Shown here in pieces: positions 50,022-60,406 of a DNA stretch of 64,000 nt (position 1 is the stretch's first letter; each line of letters begins with the position of its first letter). The DNA comes from Prorocentrum cordatum. Its lineage: Eukaryota > Sar > Dinophyceae > Prorocentrales > Prorocentraceae. The DNA is taken from NCBI GenBank assembly GCA_963575745.1, contig CAUYUJ010015740.1:40001-104000 (forward strand), written 5' to 3'. Under the pieces are notes generated by a model that saw only the letters and a list, made by a program, of their open reading frames with translations, ran no database searches and was not told the DNA's origin. Position numbers and translations under genes: made by a program.

Positions 50022-50227
50022 TAGGGGAACGAAAAATGTCATGAACATAAAAACTCGGAGGTCCGCGCGGACTTCTCGGCTCGGCACTCGGCGCTGGACC
50101 CCCCTCCCTGGCGCGCGGAGCGCGCCAGGGGCGGCGCCGGAGGCGCCGCCGGGGGGCCCCAGCGCCGATCCGAGAAATCCGCGCGGACCTCCGAGTTTTT
50201 ACGTTTATGTCACATGTTGTTCCCCTA
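50022..50227. mobile_element. Foldback element FB1, copy 2 (T-shaped fold)
   Basis: Ends TAGGGGAACGAAAAATGTCA and the complement of TAGGGGAACAACATGTGACA. The central part is almost identical to copy 1, with the two GGA-loop hairpins kept. Confidence 0.85.
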
Positions 50228-52140
50228 CTGAAGGGGGAGACGCAGGCTGCTGCGAAGCCTCCCCTCCCGCCCGCCCCCACCCGCCCGCGCGGGGCGTGAG
50301 CCAGGGGTTCCTGTGACTGCTGCACAGGTCGGCGATGCGCAGGCGTGACCCTGGGCCCCTGGGCAAATGTGACGCTCGCTGCGCGGCCTTCGGGGGCCTT
50401 CGGGGGCCCTCGGGGGCCCGACCCAACGCGCACGAGCCAGTGCTGGGGTCCCCAGTGGGCGGCACCAAAGGCCATCCCAGTGAAAGGTCACTCTTAGGGT
50501 TGGCGTTGGACAAGCAGCGTGCAACATCGATCTCCGAAACACAATCCATCCCTGCGAGGCGGTCGCCCGCGAGGGCCCACTTCTGTGCACGCTATCGTCC
50601 TTCCCCGAGGTGCAGGGCGGCGCGTTCTAAGCGGCCCCGCGGAGCCACACCGCACGCTGCCCTGCCAACGCCCACCGCACGAGCTGCCGAAGCAGAGGCC
50701 GAAGGGGATGGGTTCACCTGTGCTGGGCCGCGGGAGGAGCGACGCCAGGGGAGGGTGACCACGAGGAAAGGACACTGATGGGCCCGTTTCTTCCACCACC
50801 ACCATAAGTTGGAGGGGGAGGGGGTCCTCCTCCACCTCCTCCTCCAATTGTTCCCCCTCCTCCTCCTCCTCGTCCTCCTCCTCCTCCTTCTCCTCCTCCT
50901 CCTCCTCCTTACCCCCTCCAACTGATGGTGGTGGTTGAAAACGGGCCCATGAAACACGGCTGCCCCGCGCTACGGGGGCAGCGGGCTCCTGCTCGGGCCT
51001 CGCAGAAGGAGGCCGCGACCGATTGGCCATGGAGCCCCTGGGCAGGGCGGCCCAAGACATTGAGCAAAGTCGGCAGAACAAAATCGGCGAGGCTGGAACT
51101 CTTCGAGCTTTGTGGACCTGCGATCTTGGAGAAGCTCTACGCGTCAACCGCTCGACTCTCTGGGGCACGCGTGCCACGAAACCGTGAAGCGTGCGGGCAG
51201 CGCTTGCAAACGCTGCGCACGAGTCGGGCCAGCGCTGCCAAGGCAGGCAGCTCCTGGGCAGCGCTCCCTAGGCTACTCGACCAGCTGCTCCCGACCAGGC
51301 CAATTCAGCCTGGCCGCGCTCGGCCCGGCAGCGTCCAGCCTGGCCGAGCATTTCCTGGTCGAAGTTCGCTGCTGCCCGGGCAGGTTGGCCAACGGGTTGT
51401 CACGGCGAGGTCCTGCCAGAGGCAGCGGCAGCGATGCTCCGTCTCGGGGCGCGCACCCCATCGGCCAACATCGAGACGGCAAAGGGAGGGATGCGGGGAG
51501 AAATTGGGGGAGCAGGAGCAGCAGGAGGAGGAGGAGGAGCAGGAGGAGGAAGAGCAGGAGGAGGAGGAGGAGGAGGAGGAGGAGGAGGAGGAGGAGGGGG
51601 AGCGGGGGGACCAGCGCGGGAGGAGTGCGTGTGAGGAGCAGGACGGCGAGGAGGGGGACGGGGGAGCGAGAAGGGAGGGAGGAGAACGGACGAGGGGTGG
51701 GAGGGAGATGAGATAGCCGATGGGGGAGGGATGGAATGGAAAGAGAAAGAAAGAGAGAGAGCGAGAGAAATGAGGAGAGAAACCGAGAAACAAAAACAAA
51801 AGAGAACGAGAGAGAGGAAGAGAGAGAAACAGAGAAACAAAAACAAAAGAGAACGAGAGAGAGGGAGAGAAGGGGGGCGATGGAGAGAGGCGGGGAGGGG
51901 AGGGAGAGCCAGTGAGAGATGGCGCGCGCGGTTGCCGAGAAGGGAAGGGAGGGAGAGGCGGAGGTCGCGCGCGCACTGCGCTGGCCGCGCAGTGCCCGGC
52001 CGGGGCTGCTCAAAGAGCATCGAGCAGGTACCCACCGTTCCGGCATTCCTGCAGCCCTACCACGAACGGTTCTTAGAACAAAAGAATGCTCTAACAACAG
52101 AAGCAATCAATGTTCTTAGATCATCGAGCCCGCGTGTTTC
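50228..52140. other. Non-genic stretch with microsatellites
   Basis: (CCT)n 50830-50910, flanked by CCACCACCA(T)-AGTTGGAGGGGG and its complement near 50795 and 50935; (GGA)n 51517-51600; GA-rich 51740-51880 with a 48-bp duplication of GAGAAACAAAAACAAAAGAG. No gene seen. Confidence 0.5.
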
Positions 52141-52350
52141 GGGCGTTGGGCGAACTGGGTTTAGCGGGAACTGGTTTAGTGATGTGTATAGGGGGGCGCA
52201 CACCAGGCCATTTTCCACTAACCGGAACTGCCGTCACCCGAAAAACACCAGCTACGGCAGACCTGGTTTAGTGATTCTGGCTAATTTGAAGGCTCCGCGG
52301 CCCTACTACTGACCAGGTCGCCTTGCCTGGGGTCCTGGCTTACACCCGAG
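52141..52350 (+). repeat. Dispersed repeat family R2, copy 2
   Basis: GGGCGTTGGGCGAACTGGGT through CACTAACCGGAACTGCCGTC to GGGGTCCTGGCTTACACCCG. Confidence 0.85.
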
Positions 52351-52432
52351 TGTGAACACAAGGCGCTCTGAGCCAGACAGGTTCTGATAGCACGTCGTGC
52401 AGACCGCATTGTAAGGTTCCCAGAACAGGCTC

Positions 52433-52641
52433 GGGCGTTGGCAGAACTGGGTTTAGTGGAACCTGGTTGAGTGATTTGTACCGGGGGCGCCCCCCCGTCC
52501 CATCTCCACGAACGGGAACTGCCGTCACCCGAAAAAACACCAGCTACGGCGAACCTGGTTTGGAGAATCTGGCCAGTTGAGGGGCCCCAGGGCCCTACCA
52601 CTAACCGGGTCCCCTTACCCGGGGTCCTGGCTATACCCGAC
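52433..52641 (+). repeat. Dispersed repeat family R2, copy 3
   Basis: GGGCGTTGGCAGAACTGGGT to GGGGTCCTGGCTATACCCGA; only ~80 bp after copy 2. Confidence 0.85.
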
Positions 52642-52691
52642 AAGCTTCGGTGGGCCTGCAGGCAAGCCGGGGCGGTTCGCCGCTGCCTGTT

Positions 52692-52857
52692 GGCGGCGCG
52701 CACAAGGGGGTGGCGGGAGGGGGGAGGGCTTCTTAGAAGCAGGCTGCTTCTTAGAAGGCGCCCGCCTTACATCTATAGATAAGGCCCGCGCCTTCTAAGA
52801 AGCAGGGGTGCTACCAAGAGGCCCTCCCCCCTCCCCCCACCCCCCTCCTGCGCGTGG
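52692..52857. mobile_element. Foldback element FB2, copy 2
   Basis: The centre CTTCTTAGAAGGCGC pairs with GCGCCTTCTAAGAAG across TCTATAGA. The outer arms (GGGGGTGGCGGGAGGGGGG against CCCCCCTCCCCCCACCCCC) extend the palindrome to GCGCGCACA and TGCGCGTGG. Confidence 0.85.
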
Positions 52858-53079
52858 CTGAGCCTGACAGGGAGCAGGCCCGCGCGGCCGGGGCCCGCAG
52901 CTGCGGCGGCCCCCGCTCTGCTCCGGGGGGGCGCGGCGGGGGCCAGCGGGCGCGCGCGCGGCGGCGGCAGCGGGCGGCTCCGCGAGCCCGGCCCTGCCCT
53001 GCCCGGCGGGCGTTGCGGCTCGCAGACGTGGCGGAGCCGAGATGAATTGTCGGCGGTGGACAGACCTCCCTTTCGTAAA
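52858..53079. other. GC-rich non-genic stretch
   Basis: CGCG/GGCC-rich, nothing recognised. Confidence 0.35.
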
Positions 53080-53220
53080 CTAAATGGCCGAAGTGGAAGG
53101 ACCTGGACCTAGGGCCGAAATGGACGACCTGGACCTAGGGCCGAAATGGACCTAGGGCCGAAATGGACCTCCCCTTCGTGGAAACGACCCAGGGCCGAAG
53201 TGGAAGGACCTGGGCCCGCA
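53080..53220. repeat. Tandem array, ~20-28 bp GGACCTAGGGCCGAAATGG unit
   Basis: Five units of GGACCTAGGGCCGAAATGG or a GAAGTGG variant. Confidence 0.85.
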
Positions 53221-53761
53221 ACTAAGGACGGCCGCGACGCCCTCTCGCGAGCCGAAGAGCGGCCCATTCCTCCATCGACGCGTCAGGGCAGGAAGTCTGT
53301 CCACCTCCGAGATTGAGAGCCTCAGCAGCTAGGGCGGAGGAGGCGCAGCTGGGCACGCGCGGCCCGCTCCTCGCAGGGCGGCTGCTCGCAGGGCGGCCTC
53401 TGGAGCCGCCGCGGGGGGTGCCCGATCCGGCACCTCGAGCAGCAAGCCTGCGCTGCCTCCGACGGCCTGCGCGGAGGCACTCCGCGAGTCGTGGAGCGCG
53501 CTCTCGGGGGGCAGCGGGACGGACGAGGGAGAGTCGGGAGCGGCCAGGAGGGGGGTGTCCAAGAGGGGGGGTGCAAATCATGGCCGGCGGCATGTGCGCG
53601 GCCCAGCGGGGGGGCCAGGGACGTAATGAAATAAGAAGAGGCGCCATGAAATCTGGGGAAAAATCACGGCCCCCGCCATGATATCCACCCCCCACTGGTC
53701 ATCACCCCACTCTTTGCCGCCCCCCTAAGAGAGGAGTGGAGGCTGTGATCGAGGAAACAAG
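53221..53761. other. Non-genic stretch
   Basis: The start (CGCGACGCCCTCTCGCGAGC, TCGACGCGTCAGG) resembles the end of R3 block B. No gene. Confidence 0.4.
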
Positions 53762-53915
53762 CGATGGCGTAAGCAAGATCTCGCGGGGGTCCGCGCGGAC
53801 CTCTCTCTCCGATCTGCACTGGAGCCACGTGGCGGCGCCTCCGGCGCCCCGCCCCCGGAGCGCTCCGCGAGTCCGAGCCGGGTGCTCCGCGCGGACCTCC
53901 GGAGGTGCAGGGGTA
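53762..53915. mobile_element. FB1-related foldback, diverged
   Basis: GGTCCGCGCGGACCTC on the left and GCGCGGACCTCCGGAGG on the right, with GGCGGCGCCTCCGGCGCC in the centre. Confidence 0.55.
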
Positions 53916-53927
53916 GGCCATTGACTT

Positions 53928-54475
53928 GGGCGCCCGAGTCGTCCGGAATAACTGCGGTCCGGGCTAACTCCAGTTTGGGCCCCCGACGCGGGCAATACTG
54001 ACATCCACATCCAGTGCGTCTTGGACGCTCTTGGGCGGGGCGCCGCAAGGCCGAGGCGCACTGGATATCGACAACACGCGAGAATTTGTGGGCCAGATTT
54101 GAATCCATAGCCAGTGCGCCTCAGGTTTCTGGGGGAGAGAGCCCGAAACTCCAAGAGGCAGTGGATGTGATTATAATATTGCCCGCGCCCGAGGCGCGAA
54201 TCTGCAATTATCCCTGACTGCCCCCAGCCCTGATGATTCGGGAGGGTTGGGCGCCAGAGTTATCCGGGATAATTGCGGTCCGTTGTAACTCCAGTCTTGG
54301 CCCCCGAGTCGCGAATCTGCACTTACCCGCGACTGCTGGCAGCCATGATGATTCGGGAGGGTTGGCCAGAGTTCCCTGGACTGCAGTCTGGGGTAGCTCC
54401 AGCTTGGGCCCCCGAGGCGCGAATCTGTAGCTATCCCTGACCGCCCCCAGCCCTGATGATTCAGGGCTCTGATTC
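53928..54475. repeat. Tandem array, ~110-bp unit
   Basis: GATGATTCGGGAGGGTTGG at about 54232 and 54348, and a variant at 54456, with AACTCCAGTYTTGGCCCCCG and GCGCGAATCTG parts. One more partial unit lies at 53928-54000. Confidence 0.8.
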
Positions 54476-55267
54476 GGCGACGGCGTGGCTCTCCGCTGTG
54501 CACACATACTGTGACGCCGGGTAGTCGTTAAATTCGTGCTCATGTGCTTGTTTATGTCTTACATCATTTGTGCGGCTGACAGCTCAATTTGTACAATTTG
54601 TCTCACATTTTCGCCACATGGCCAATGCACCCTTCTTCTTCGACTAGGACGGAAGAGGCGCAGCGGAACGGACGAGGGAGGGCAGGCGAGCGACGAAACG
54701 AAAGTGGTCTCGTACGCAGGCGGCCAGCGCAGCACGCTGCCTTCGAAGCGAGGCAGCTCACGCGCCATCTTACGCAGGCAGCTCACGCGCGAACGTCGGC
54801 ACAGTCGAACCTGGTTTTCTGCGTCGCTCCGGTGGCGAGGGAGAGGGGAGGGGAACAGGAGTTGGAAGGCAGGAGGGGCAGTGGGGGAGCAGGGAGGAAG
54901 CCCATGGGATGAGGAGGGGAGGCATAAGGATGAGCAAGAGGGAGGAGGCCGGAGGAGGGGGAGGAGGGAGGACGAGCAAGAGGCAGGAGCAAGAGACGGG
55001 GGAGGGCGGAGGAGGGGGAGGAGGAAGGGGAGGAGGAGTATGCAGAGGAGGAGGGACGAGGGATGGAGAGGAGAAGGGCCCACAGGCGCGACAGCCCGAG
55101 CCCCCCGCACCGGGGCAGCCACAGCGGCGCCCCAGCGTGGCACCGTCCGCCGCGCCATTATGGCCGACTCGAGGCCCGCAACGCCACACGCTGCCGCCGC
55201 AGGGCTTCGGCTGCGGCGACCAACACCGGACCGGCATGCCGGGAGCGCAGATGCGAGGCGCTACGGA
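54476..55267. other. Non-genic stretch with GGA tract
   Basis: GGA/GGGA-rich 54835-55075. The long open frame across it is low complexity. No gene. Confidence 0.45.
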
Positions 55268-55440
55268 CGGCCCGTATCATCAGGATGCGCGGTGGGGTTG
55301 CAAGGGCCTTGGACGCCCATGTCGAAGCACCTCGGGCGGGGCGCGGCCAACGGGAGTGGCCAAGGATGGACAGAGGAGGCAGGGCTGCAAGGGTACCCTT
55401 GGGAGGGTTGCCCACCCTCACTATGCGGGTGGACTGTGGA
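55268..55440 (+). repeat. Dispersed repeat family R1, copy 3
   Basis: CGGCCCGTATCATCAGGATG, GGGCCTTGGACGCCCATGTC, GGCGGGGCGCGGCCAACGGG, GGGTACCCTTGGGAGGG and ACTATGCGGGTGGACTG. Confidence 0.85.
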
Positions 55441-56004
55441 ACCTCTTGGAGGACATGATGATTGGCGGCGCGCACAAGGGGGCAGACTCGTGCCGTGCCG
55501 ACTTCGGCATTGGCTTCTGGCGAACGCTCGGCCGTGTCCAAAACGTCAACTCGCTTCACATCGAGCGATGCTCGATCGCCCGTGGCGTTCCACGTTGGAC
55601 GCCGGCGGCGGGGTCGCCGCTGGTCGACACGACACGAACCTACCGGAGCCCCTCGTGCGCGTGGCCGCGAGGTGCTGCCGCGCCGAGGCTGGCGAGGCGC
55701 GAGGCCGGCCCAAGCAGGTGGAGAGGCCGCGCGCCACGAGAGCGGGCCGCCTCGCCGCTGTTCCCGCCCTGAGCTGCGCGCGCAAAGGCCACGCGCCAGT
55801 GGGAGCCGAGGTCCGCATGGCCACGGCCGCTTCTGAGCATCTTTGAACCGATCCCCATGCCCACCAGCGTGGGCTGGGCCCCACTGGCCGATTTACCCCC
55901 CTGGATGGGGATGTGGGCTGCTATCCTCGGCTTTCGAGGGGCATGTCCCCAACTGAGGTGATGAGACGGTGGGGCTCCAGATGTGGGTGGGGATGGGGAT
56001 AGGG
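55441..56004. other. Non-genic stretch
   Basis: GC-rich; GATGGGGATG repeats near 55915-56000. No gene. Confidence 0.4.
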
Positions 56005-56130
56005 ATCGGTTGAACGATACTGAGCTCCTGCGGCCCTCCCCGCCGCGCGCAGCGCGCCAGGGGCGGCGCCGGAGGCGCCGCCCTCAGGGAGCGCCAGCGC
56101 CGACCCGAGAACTCCGCGCGGATCCCTCCA
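56005..56130. mobile_element. FB1-related foldback, partial
   Basis: GCGCGCAGCGCGCCAGGGGC, GGCGCCGGAGGCGCCGCC and CGAGAACTCCGCGCGGAT as in FB1; the left outer arm is lost. Confidence 0.65.
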
Positions 56131-56159
56131 AAGTCGGGGATGGACAGAACCCCCTTTAG

Positions 56160-56660
56160 CAAAACGTGGTTTAGTGAAAACGACCTGAGGCCCAAACCTG
56201 GCGGGCGAAGCCTGGAAAATAACGGCCACGGCGCCCTCTCGAGAACCGAAAACGGACAATTCACTAATCGACGTGTCACTGTTGGGGGTTATGTCCACCC
56301 CCGACAAAGGTTCGTGTGCTTCTCTTGTATCTGTTCTCCGACGTGCTCGGGGTCGGGAGATCCAGGTGGCACTTCTTCTCCCGGGCGCGGCAGGTCGCCT
56401 GCGTGGTGCGCAGCGGCCAGGGCGGGCCCCCCTCCGCGAGCCCCCTCCAGTCGGGTCAAGGGCCCAGGAACCCATGGAGATACAGTCGGGGCGTTGACCG
56501 AAGGAACCCCAAATAAGGAACGAGGCCCCTTTCTCCCATAAGTTCAACCTCGACTTCCCGTGGAAAACCTCAGGAAAGCCCGAGGCAAACTTCAACACAT
56601 TCAAGGAACACCGAGCCCCTCCCCAGCGAAAAGGGCTCCTTCTTCAGCGCCCCGGCTGTA
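56160..56660 (+). repeat. Dispersed repeat family R3 (B-A arrangement)
   Basis: Block B 56160-56305 (GGTTTAGTGAAAACGACCTG to TCCACCCCCGAC) and block A 56486-56660 (GGGCGTTGACCGAAGGA to CGCCCCGGCTG). Confidence 0.85.
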
Positions 56661-56744
56661 TCCCAAACGAACAGCAGTCCAAGGTGGAGAGCCCAACGGC
56701 GAAAGGCACGTGGGCACCTCATCCAAAGCTGCAGTCGTTTTTAA

Positions 56745-57620
56745 CCCTCGCGCCGGCTGGACTGAATGTCACAAGAACATCGGCTACAAGTGTGGCGACA
56801 GTTCAAATGACAACCAGCAGGGGAGTGCGTGGAGCAACGACAACCGCGGCTGCAAGTACGACTACAACAGGGACACGTACTTCAAGACCTGTGGCTACAA
56901 GCAAGGATGCAGCAAGGGCCAGTACAACAACTTCTACACATAGGGCGACGGCTACACTTTCGGCCAGCACGACGGCAACGGCTACCAGCACGGCAACGGC
57001 TACAGTGCGGGCGCGGCCGCAAGAAACCCTCGCAAGAAACCCAACCCTGAGAACCCGTGCGCGGGGTGCACCTGGGCGGAAACCTGGAGCACCCTGAACG
57101 CAGCAGCTCCTTCAACTGCTGCGGGAGGTCACCGCGCAGCGCGAGAAGCGAAGAAACCCAGGATACCCTGACGAAAAGCATGTGGTTTCTTGATGCGCGC
57201 CCCCACTGTACTACCAGGACTTTCTGGGCCCCAGAAACGGCAGGGCCGTTTTTTCACCGTTTCCCCAAAAATGTCCCTTGAAAATGGAAACGGCAAAAAA
57301 CGGCGACCGGAAACGGCAAAAAAACGCCACCAAGATTGGAACCGGAGCCGGAACTGGTCAAAAAACGGCGACGAAACCGGTAAAAACAACGGCGTCGGAA
57401 CCGCCCAAAAAACGGCAAAACGGAACCGGCAAAAAAACGGCCCTGTCGTTTTCAGGGCCCACTAAGTACTAGGAGCGACCCACACGGCAACGGCGACCAG
57501 CACGGCAGCGGCGGCCAGCACGGCAGCGGCTGCCGCCAGCCAGGCTGCGACGGGCACCCGCCGGCCGGTGCTGCCCTCGAGGCAAGTTCCGCGCGGCGCA
57601 CCCCGAGCGAAGGGGGAAGG
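56745..57620 (+). pseudogene. Broken gene for a Cys/Asn/Tyr and Gln-His-Gly rich protein
   Basis: First coding block 56745 to about 57010, reading GWTECHKNIGYKCGDSSND, SAWSNDNRGCKYDYNRD and YFKTCGYKQGCSKGQYNNF, then a TAG at 56941-56943, then in the same frame GDGYTFGQHDGNGYQHGNGY. Codons end almost always in C or G (AAC, TAC, GGC, AAG), unlike repeat artefacts. A second block at about 57476-57620 reads DPHGNGDQHGSGGQHGSG, so the Gln-His-Gly repeat resumes after a ~460-bp gap filled partly by an AACGGCAAAAAACGG array, which may be an intron. Five Cys and the Asn/Gly/Tyr repeats suggest a secreted or structural protein, but no signal peptide or start codon is evident and the family is unknown. 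The in-frame TAG and lack of clear splice sites favour a pseudogene. Confidence 0.45.
57255..57450. repeat. AACGGCAAAAAACGGCGACC-type array
   Basis: Degenerate AACGGC(A)n units with ACCGG variants; lies in the gap of the broken gene. Confidence 0.75.
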
Positions 57621-57732
57621 AGGAGGAGGAGGAGGAGGAGGAGGAGGAGGAGACCCAGGGCGCCCGCCTGGGGCCCCAGCACAGGGCGGCCCGCAGACGC
57701 GACGACCAGTGAGGATCCCCCGGCAGCCTTAG

Positions 57733-57872
57733 GTCGGGCGTGTCCCCCTACAGGCGGATTCCAAGCGAAAGATTAAACATTTCCAACAGTACACGGAACA
57801 AAGCAAAAATGGTCCCAAAATCGTCCCCGCACCTTTTTTGAACATTCCTCCGTGCAGAGGGACAGGCCCGAC
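57733..57872. mobile_element. MITE-like TIR element, family M1, copy 3
   Basis: GTCGGGCGTGTCCCCCTACA on the left and the complement of GTCGGGCCTGTCCCTCTGCA on the right; 140 bp, AT-rich inside. Confidence 0.8.
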
Positions 57873-58814
57873 GGAACTGCAGCCAAGAGAAGATGAGGGC
57901 CCGCGGGCCCGACCTCTCTCTCTCGGAGCCGAGGCAGCACGCGGCTCGAACAGAGGCGCCCAGGGAGCGAGAGAGGGGCGCCTGCGGTGGCAGGCCTCGC
58001 GCAGCTCGCCCCCGCCGCCCCGCAGCTCCGGCGCAACCAGCGCAACCCGCCCCTCGCACCGGCTCGGCGGCAACCGGCACGGCGCCGCGCTCAGAGGCAG
58101 CCGCGAGCATGGACGGAGGTGCCCGTCCGAGGCCCCCCGCCCGAGCGCCCCCAGAGGCGCAGAGAGGGTCCGGGCCCCTGCGGCAGCCACGCAGACGTCG
58201 GCGCGGGGGCCCAGGCCAGCCTTCGCTGCGCTGGCGACGCAGGCTGCAGCGGCAGCCGCGGCACCCGCCACGGCCACGGCGGCCGCGGCGGGGGCACCGT
58301 GGCCGTCCCTGCCTCCGCACCTGCTGCACCTGCCGCGCGGGCCTGCCGCGAGAGGCCGCGGGGCTCGGGCGCAGTGAGAGAGCATGCGAGGAACACTACA
58401 GGACGAGAGGGAGACCCCCACACGAGCATTCATTGCTCGACCATGAATGCGAGATAAGCGCCGAAAACATGGCATCGAGGGTGGCGGCGCCAGTCTCCAG
58501 GCCACATCACCGTCCAGCTGAGGCGTCACTGCTTCGGCTATCCCAGCTACCACGTCCTGAACCCGTGCCACCTCCTGAGAGGCCACCCGCGTGATATCGG
58601 ACCTCGCGGCGCCCTGAGCCGCGTGCTACTTCGGTGAATGCATGGGGAAGGAATGGAAGAGATATGGAGGTGGAGGCAGGTGCGGCTTTTCACCCACCAC
58701 TACGTGCGCCTTCCACCAGCTTCCCACGCCCATACCAGCCAAGACGTACGGCCACGGCAAATCCAAGCCCTACACCACCAAGACGTGGCTCGTACAAACC
58801 GTGGCGTCAGTACG
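57873..58814. other. Non-genic GC-rich stretch
   Basis: Very GC-rich to about 58370. A 285-codon minus frame (57729-58586) covers it, but it reads through the M1 element and is Ala/Arg/Gly-rich, so it is not accepted. 58640-58810 is unremarkable. Confidence 0.4.
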
Positions 58815-58975
58815 CAGGGTCCTGGGGAAGCCCCGAATGCGTGGGAACACCCCAGGCAATGTCGCCACGTTGAGCTGCAGGCGTTAGGAGGCAAAGTCCT
58901 GAGGAAGCCCCGAATGCGTGGGAACACCTCAGGCTCAAGTCGCCACGCGAGCGCACGCTCCCCACGCAGGCCGAC
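58815..58975. repeat. Tandem duplication, ~77-bp unit
   Basis: GGAAGCCCCGAATGCGTGGG occurs twice, each followed by AACACC(C/T)CAGGC and GTCGCCACG. Confidence 0.85.
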
Positions 58976-59500
58976 CCCTCACTAACGCCCATCACTCAAC
59001 CACAGCACCAGCCAACAGACCTAGTCGCGGACGCCCTCGAGAGGCAAGGATCAAACTTCGAGACGGGCTCGAAGGGCGGGGGGCAGGACGAGTACTGCCC
59101 GCGGCCGCCAGGGGGGGATGGTGAGGGGTAGGGGGGGTGGGACGGCCACCACCCGCGCCCCCGCGGTCCGCCCTAGCTCGTCACCCCCACTATCCCCATG
59201 CTGGAGGAGGAGCTCAACCGAACGCCGACCAGGCGGAGCACAGGGCAGATGCGACTCAGCCCAGCACACGCAACACCAAGCACAAGGAGGCCCGGGGTTC
59301 GCCCCCCACCGAGGGCACTGTGGCCCCTAGCCATAGCGGGACGAGGCGGGACCGCGGCGAAACCCACCTGAAGTCGGTGCATGGAGGCCACGATGTGCGA
59401 CCCGCAGCCCCACGCCCAACCCAGCCCCAAACCGACCACGACCCACCCTACCGACTGCCCACTCCCCACGAGCATGACAGCAGTGAAGACCTCTGGAAAA
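58976..59500. other. Non-genic stretch
   Basis: No gene or repeat family recognised. Confidence 0.35.
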
Positions 59501-59509
59501 CTCCGTGCG

Positions 59510-60000
59510 CGAACGGTGGTGAGGCGCCACATCCGCACGAGCAGCCTGCAGATGGCAAGGAGGCCAGACGCGAAAGGTGGGTAACCACATCTGTCTGGCC
59601 TCCTCACGGAGCTCATGCAGGAGAATATGCGGGGCACAGGTTAAAGAACAATGAGGCTCGGGCCAAAGGACGTGAGGCCTGACAAGGCGTGCGTGAAAGG
59701 TAGTGAGACGCCATACCTGCACGAGCCAACAGTCAGGCCTCAAGCAGCGGCCAAGCTCCCAGGCTGGCAGCAACAGCGTCAGGCGCCGAAGGGTTGCTGC
59801 CAGTCTCCTGCGTGACAAGCAGGACAAGCAGGACAGCGCTGCCCCCAGGCGTGCGAGAAAGGTGGACATACGCCATATCCGCACGACCCGCTACGGGCAT
59901 CAAGGAGCGGCCTGGCTCCTCACTGGCAGCAACAGTGCGATGCGCCGAAGGGATGCTGCCAGCAGCCTGCGTGACAAGCAGGCAGCTTCGTCTCGTCGAG
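59510..60000. repeat. Tandem array, ~165-180 bp unit
   Basis: RCGCCAYATCCGCACGA starts at about 59524, 59708 and 59870. The last two share GGCAGCAACAG, GCGCCGAAGGG, TGCTGCCAG and CCTGCGTGACAAGCAGG. Confidence 0.8.
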
Positions 60001-60231
60001 GAAGGGCCCACCAAGAAGAAGGCGCCCACTGCAAAAGACAAGGGGTGCCCAGCGGCCAACAGCTGGAAAGCCAAGGCACCCAGCGGCCAGGTGCTGGAAA
60101 GAAGAGGCGCCCAGCGGCCAACAGCTGGAAAGAGCGGCGGCCGTCGGCCGTCGGCCGCCGCGCCGCCGCGGGGCCCTACGGGGCTTGACCCCCATGGCGC
60201 GTGAAACATCGGGCACATCGGGAGGCGGAGA
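60001..60231. repeat. GCCCAGCGGCCA repeats
   Basis: GCCCAGCGGCCAACAGCTGGAAAG occurs twice around a shorter copy, in ~30-35 bp units; then GC-rich GTCGGCCGTCGGCCGC. Confidence 0.7.
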
Positions 60232-60373
60232 AGGAGGAGGAGGAGGATGAGGAGGAAGGATGAGGAGGAGGAGGAGGAGAAGGAGGAGGAGGAAGAGAAG
60301 GTGACTGGATGGGCCGAAGGTCAGTGGATAGATGACCCTCCTCCTCCTCCTCCTCCTCCTCCTCCTCCCCCTG

Positions 60374-60405
<32 letters not shown>
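60232..60405. repeat. Opposed GGA and CCT tracts
   Basis: (GGA/GAA)n at 60232-60298 and (CCT)n at 60338-60405, about 40 bp apart and able to pair. Confidence 0.9.

Positions 60406-60406
<1 letters not shown>

Noticed and set aside
57729-58586. 285-codon minus frame
   Set aside because: Reads straight through the M1 element and a GC-rich block; Ala/Arg/Gly-rich without domain.
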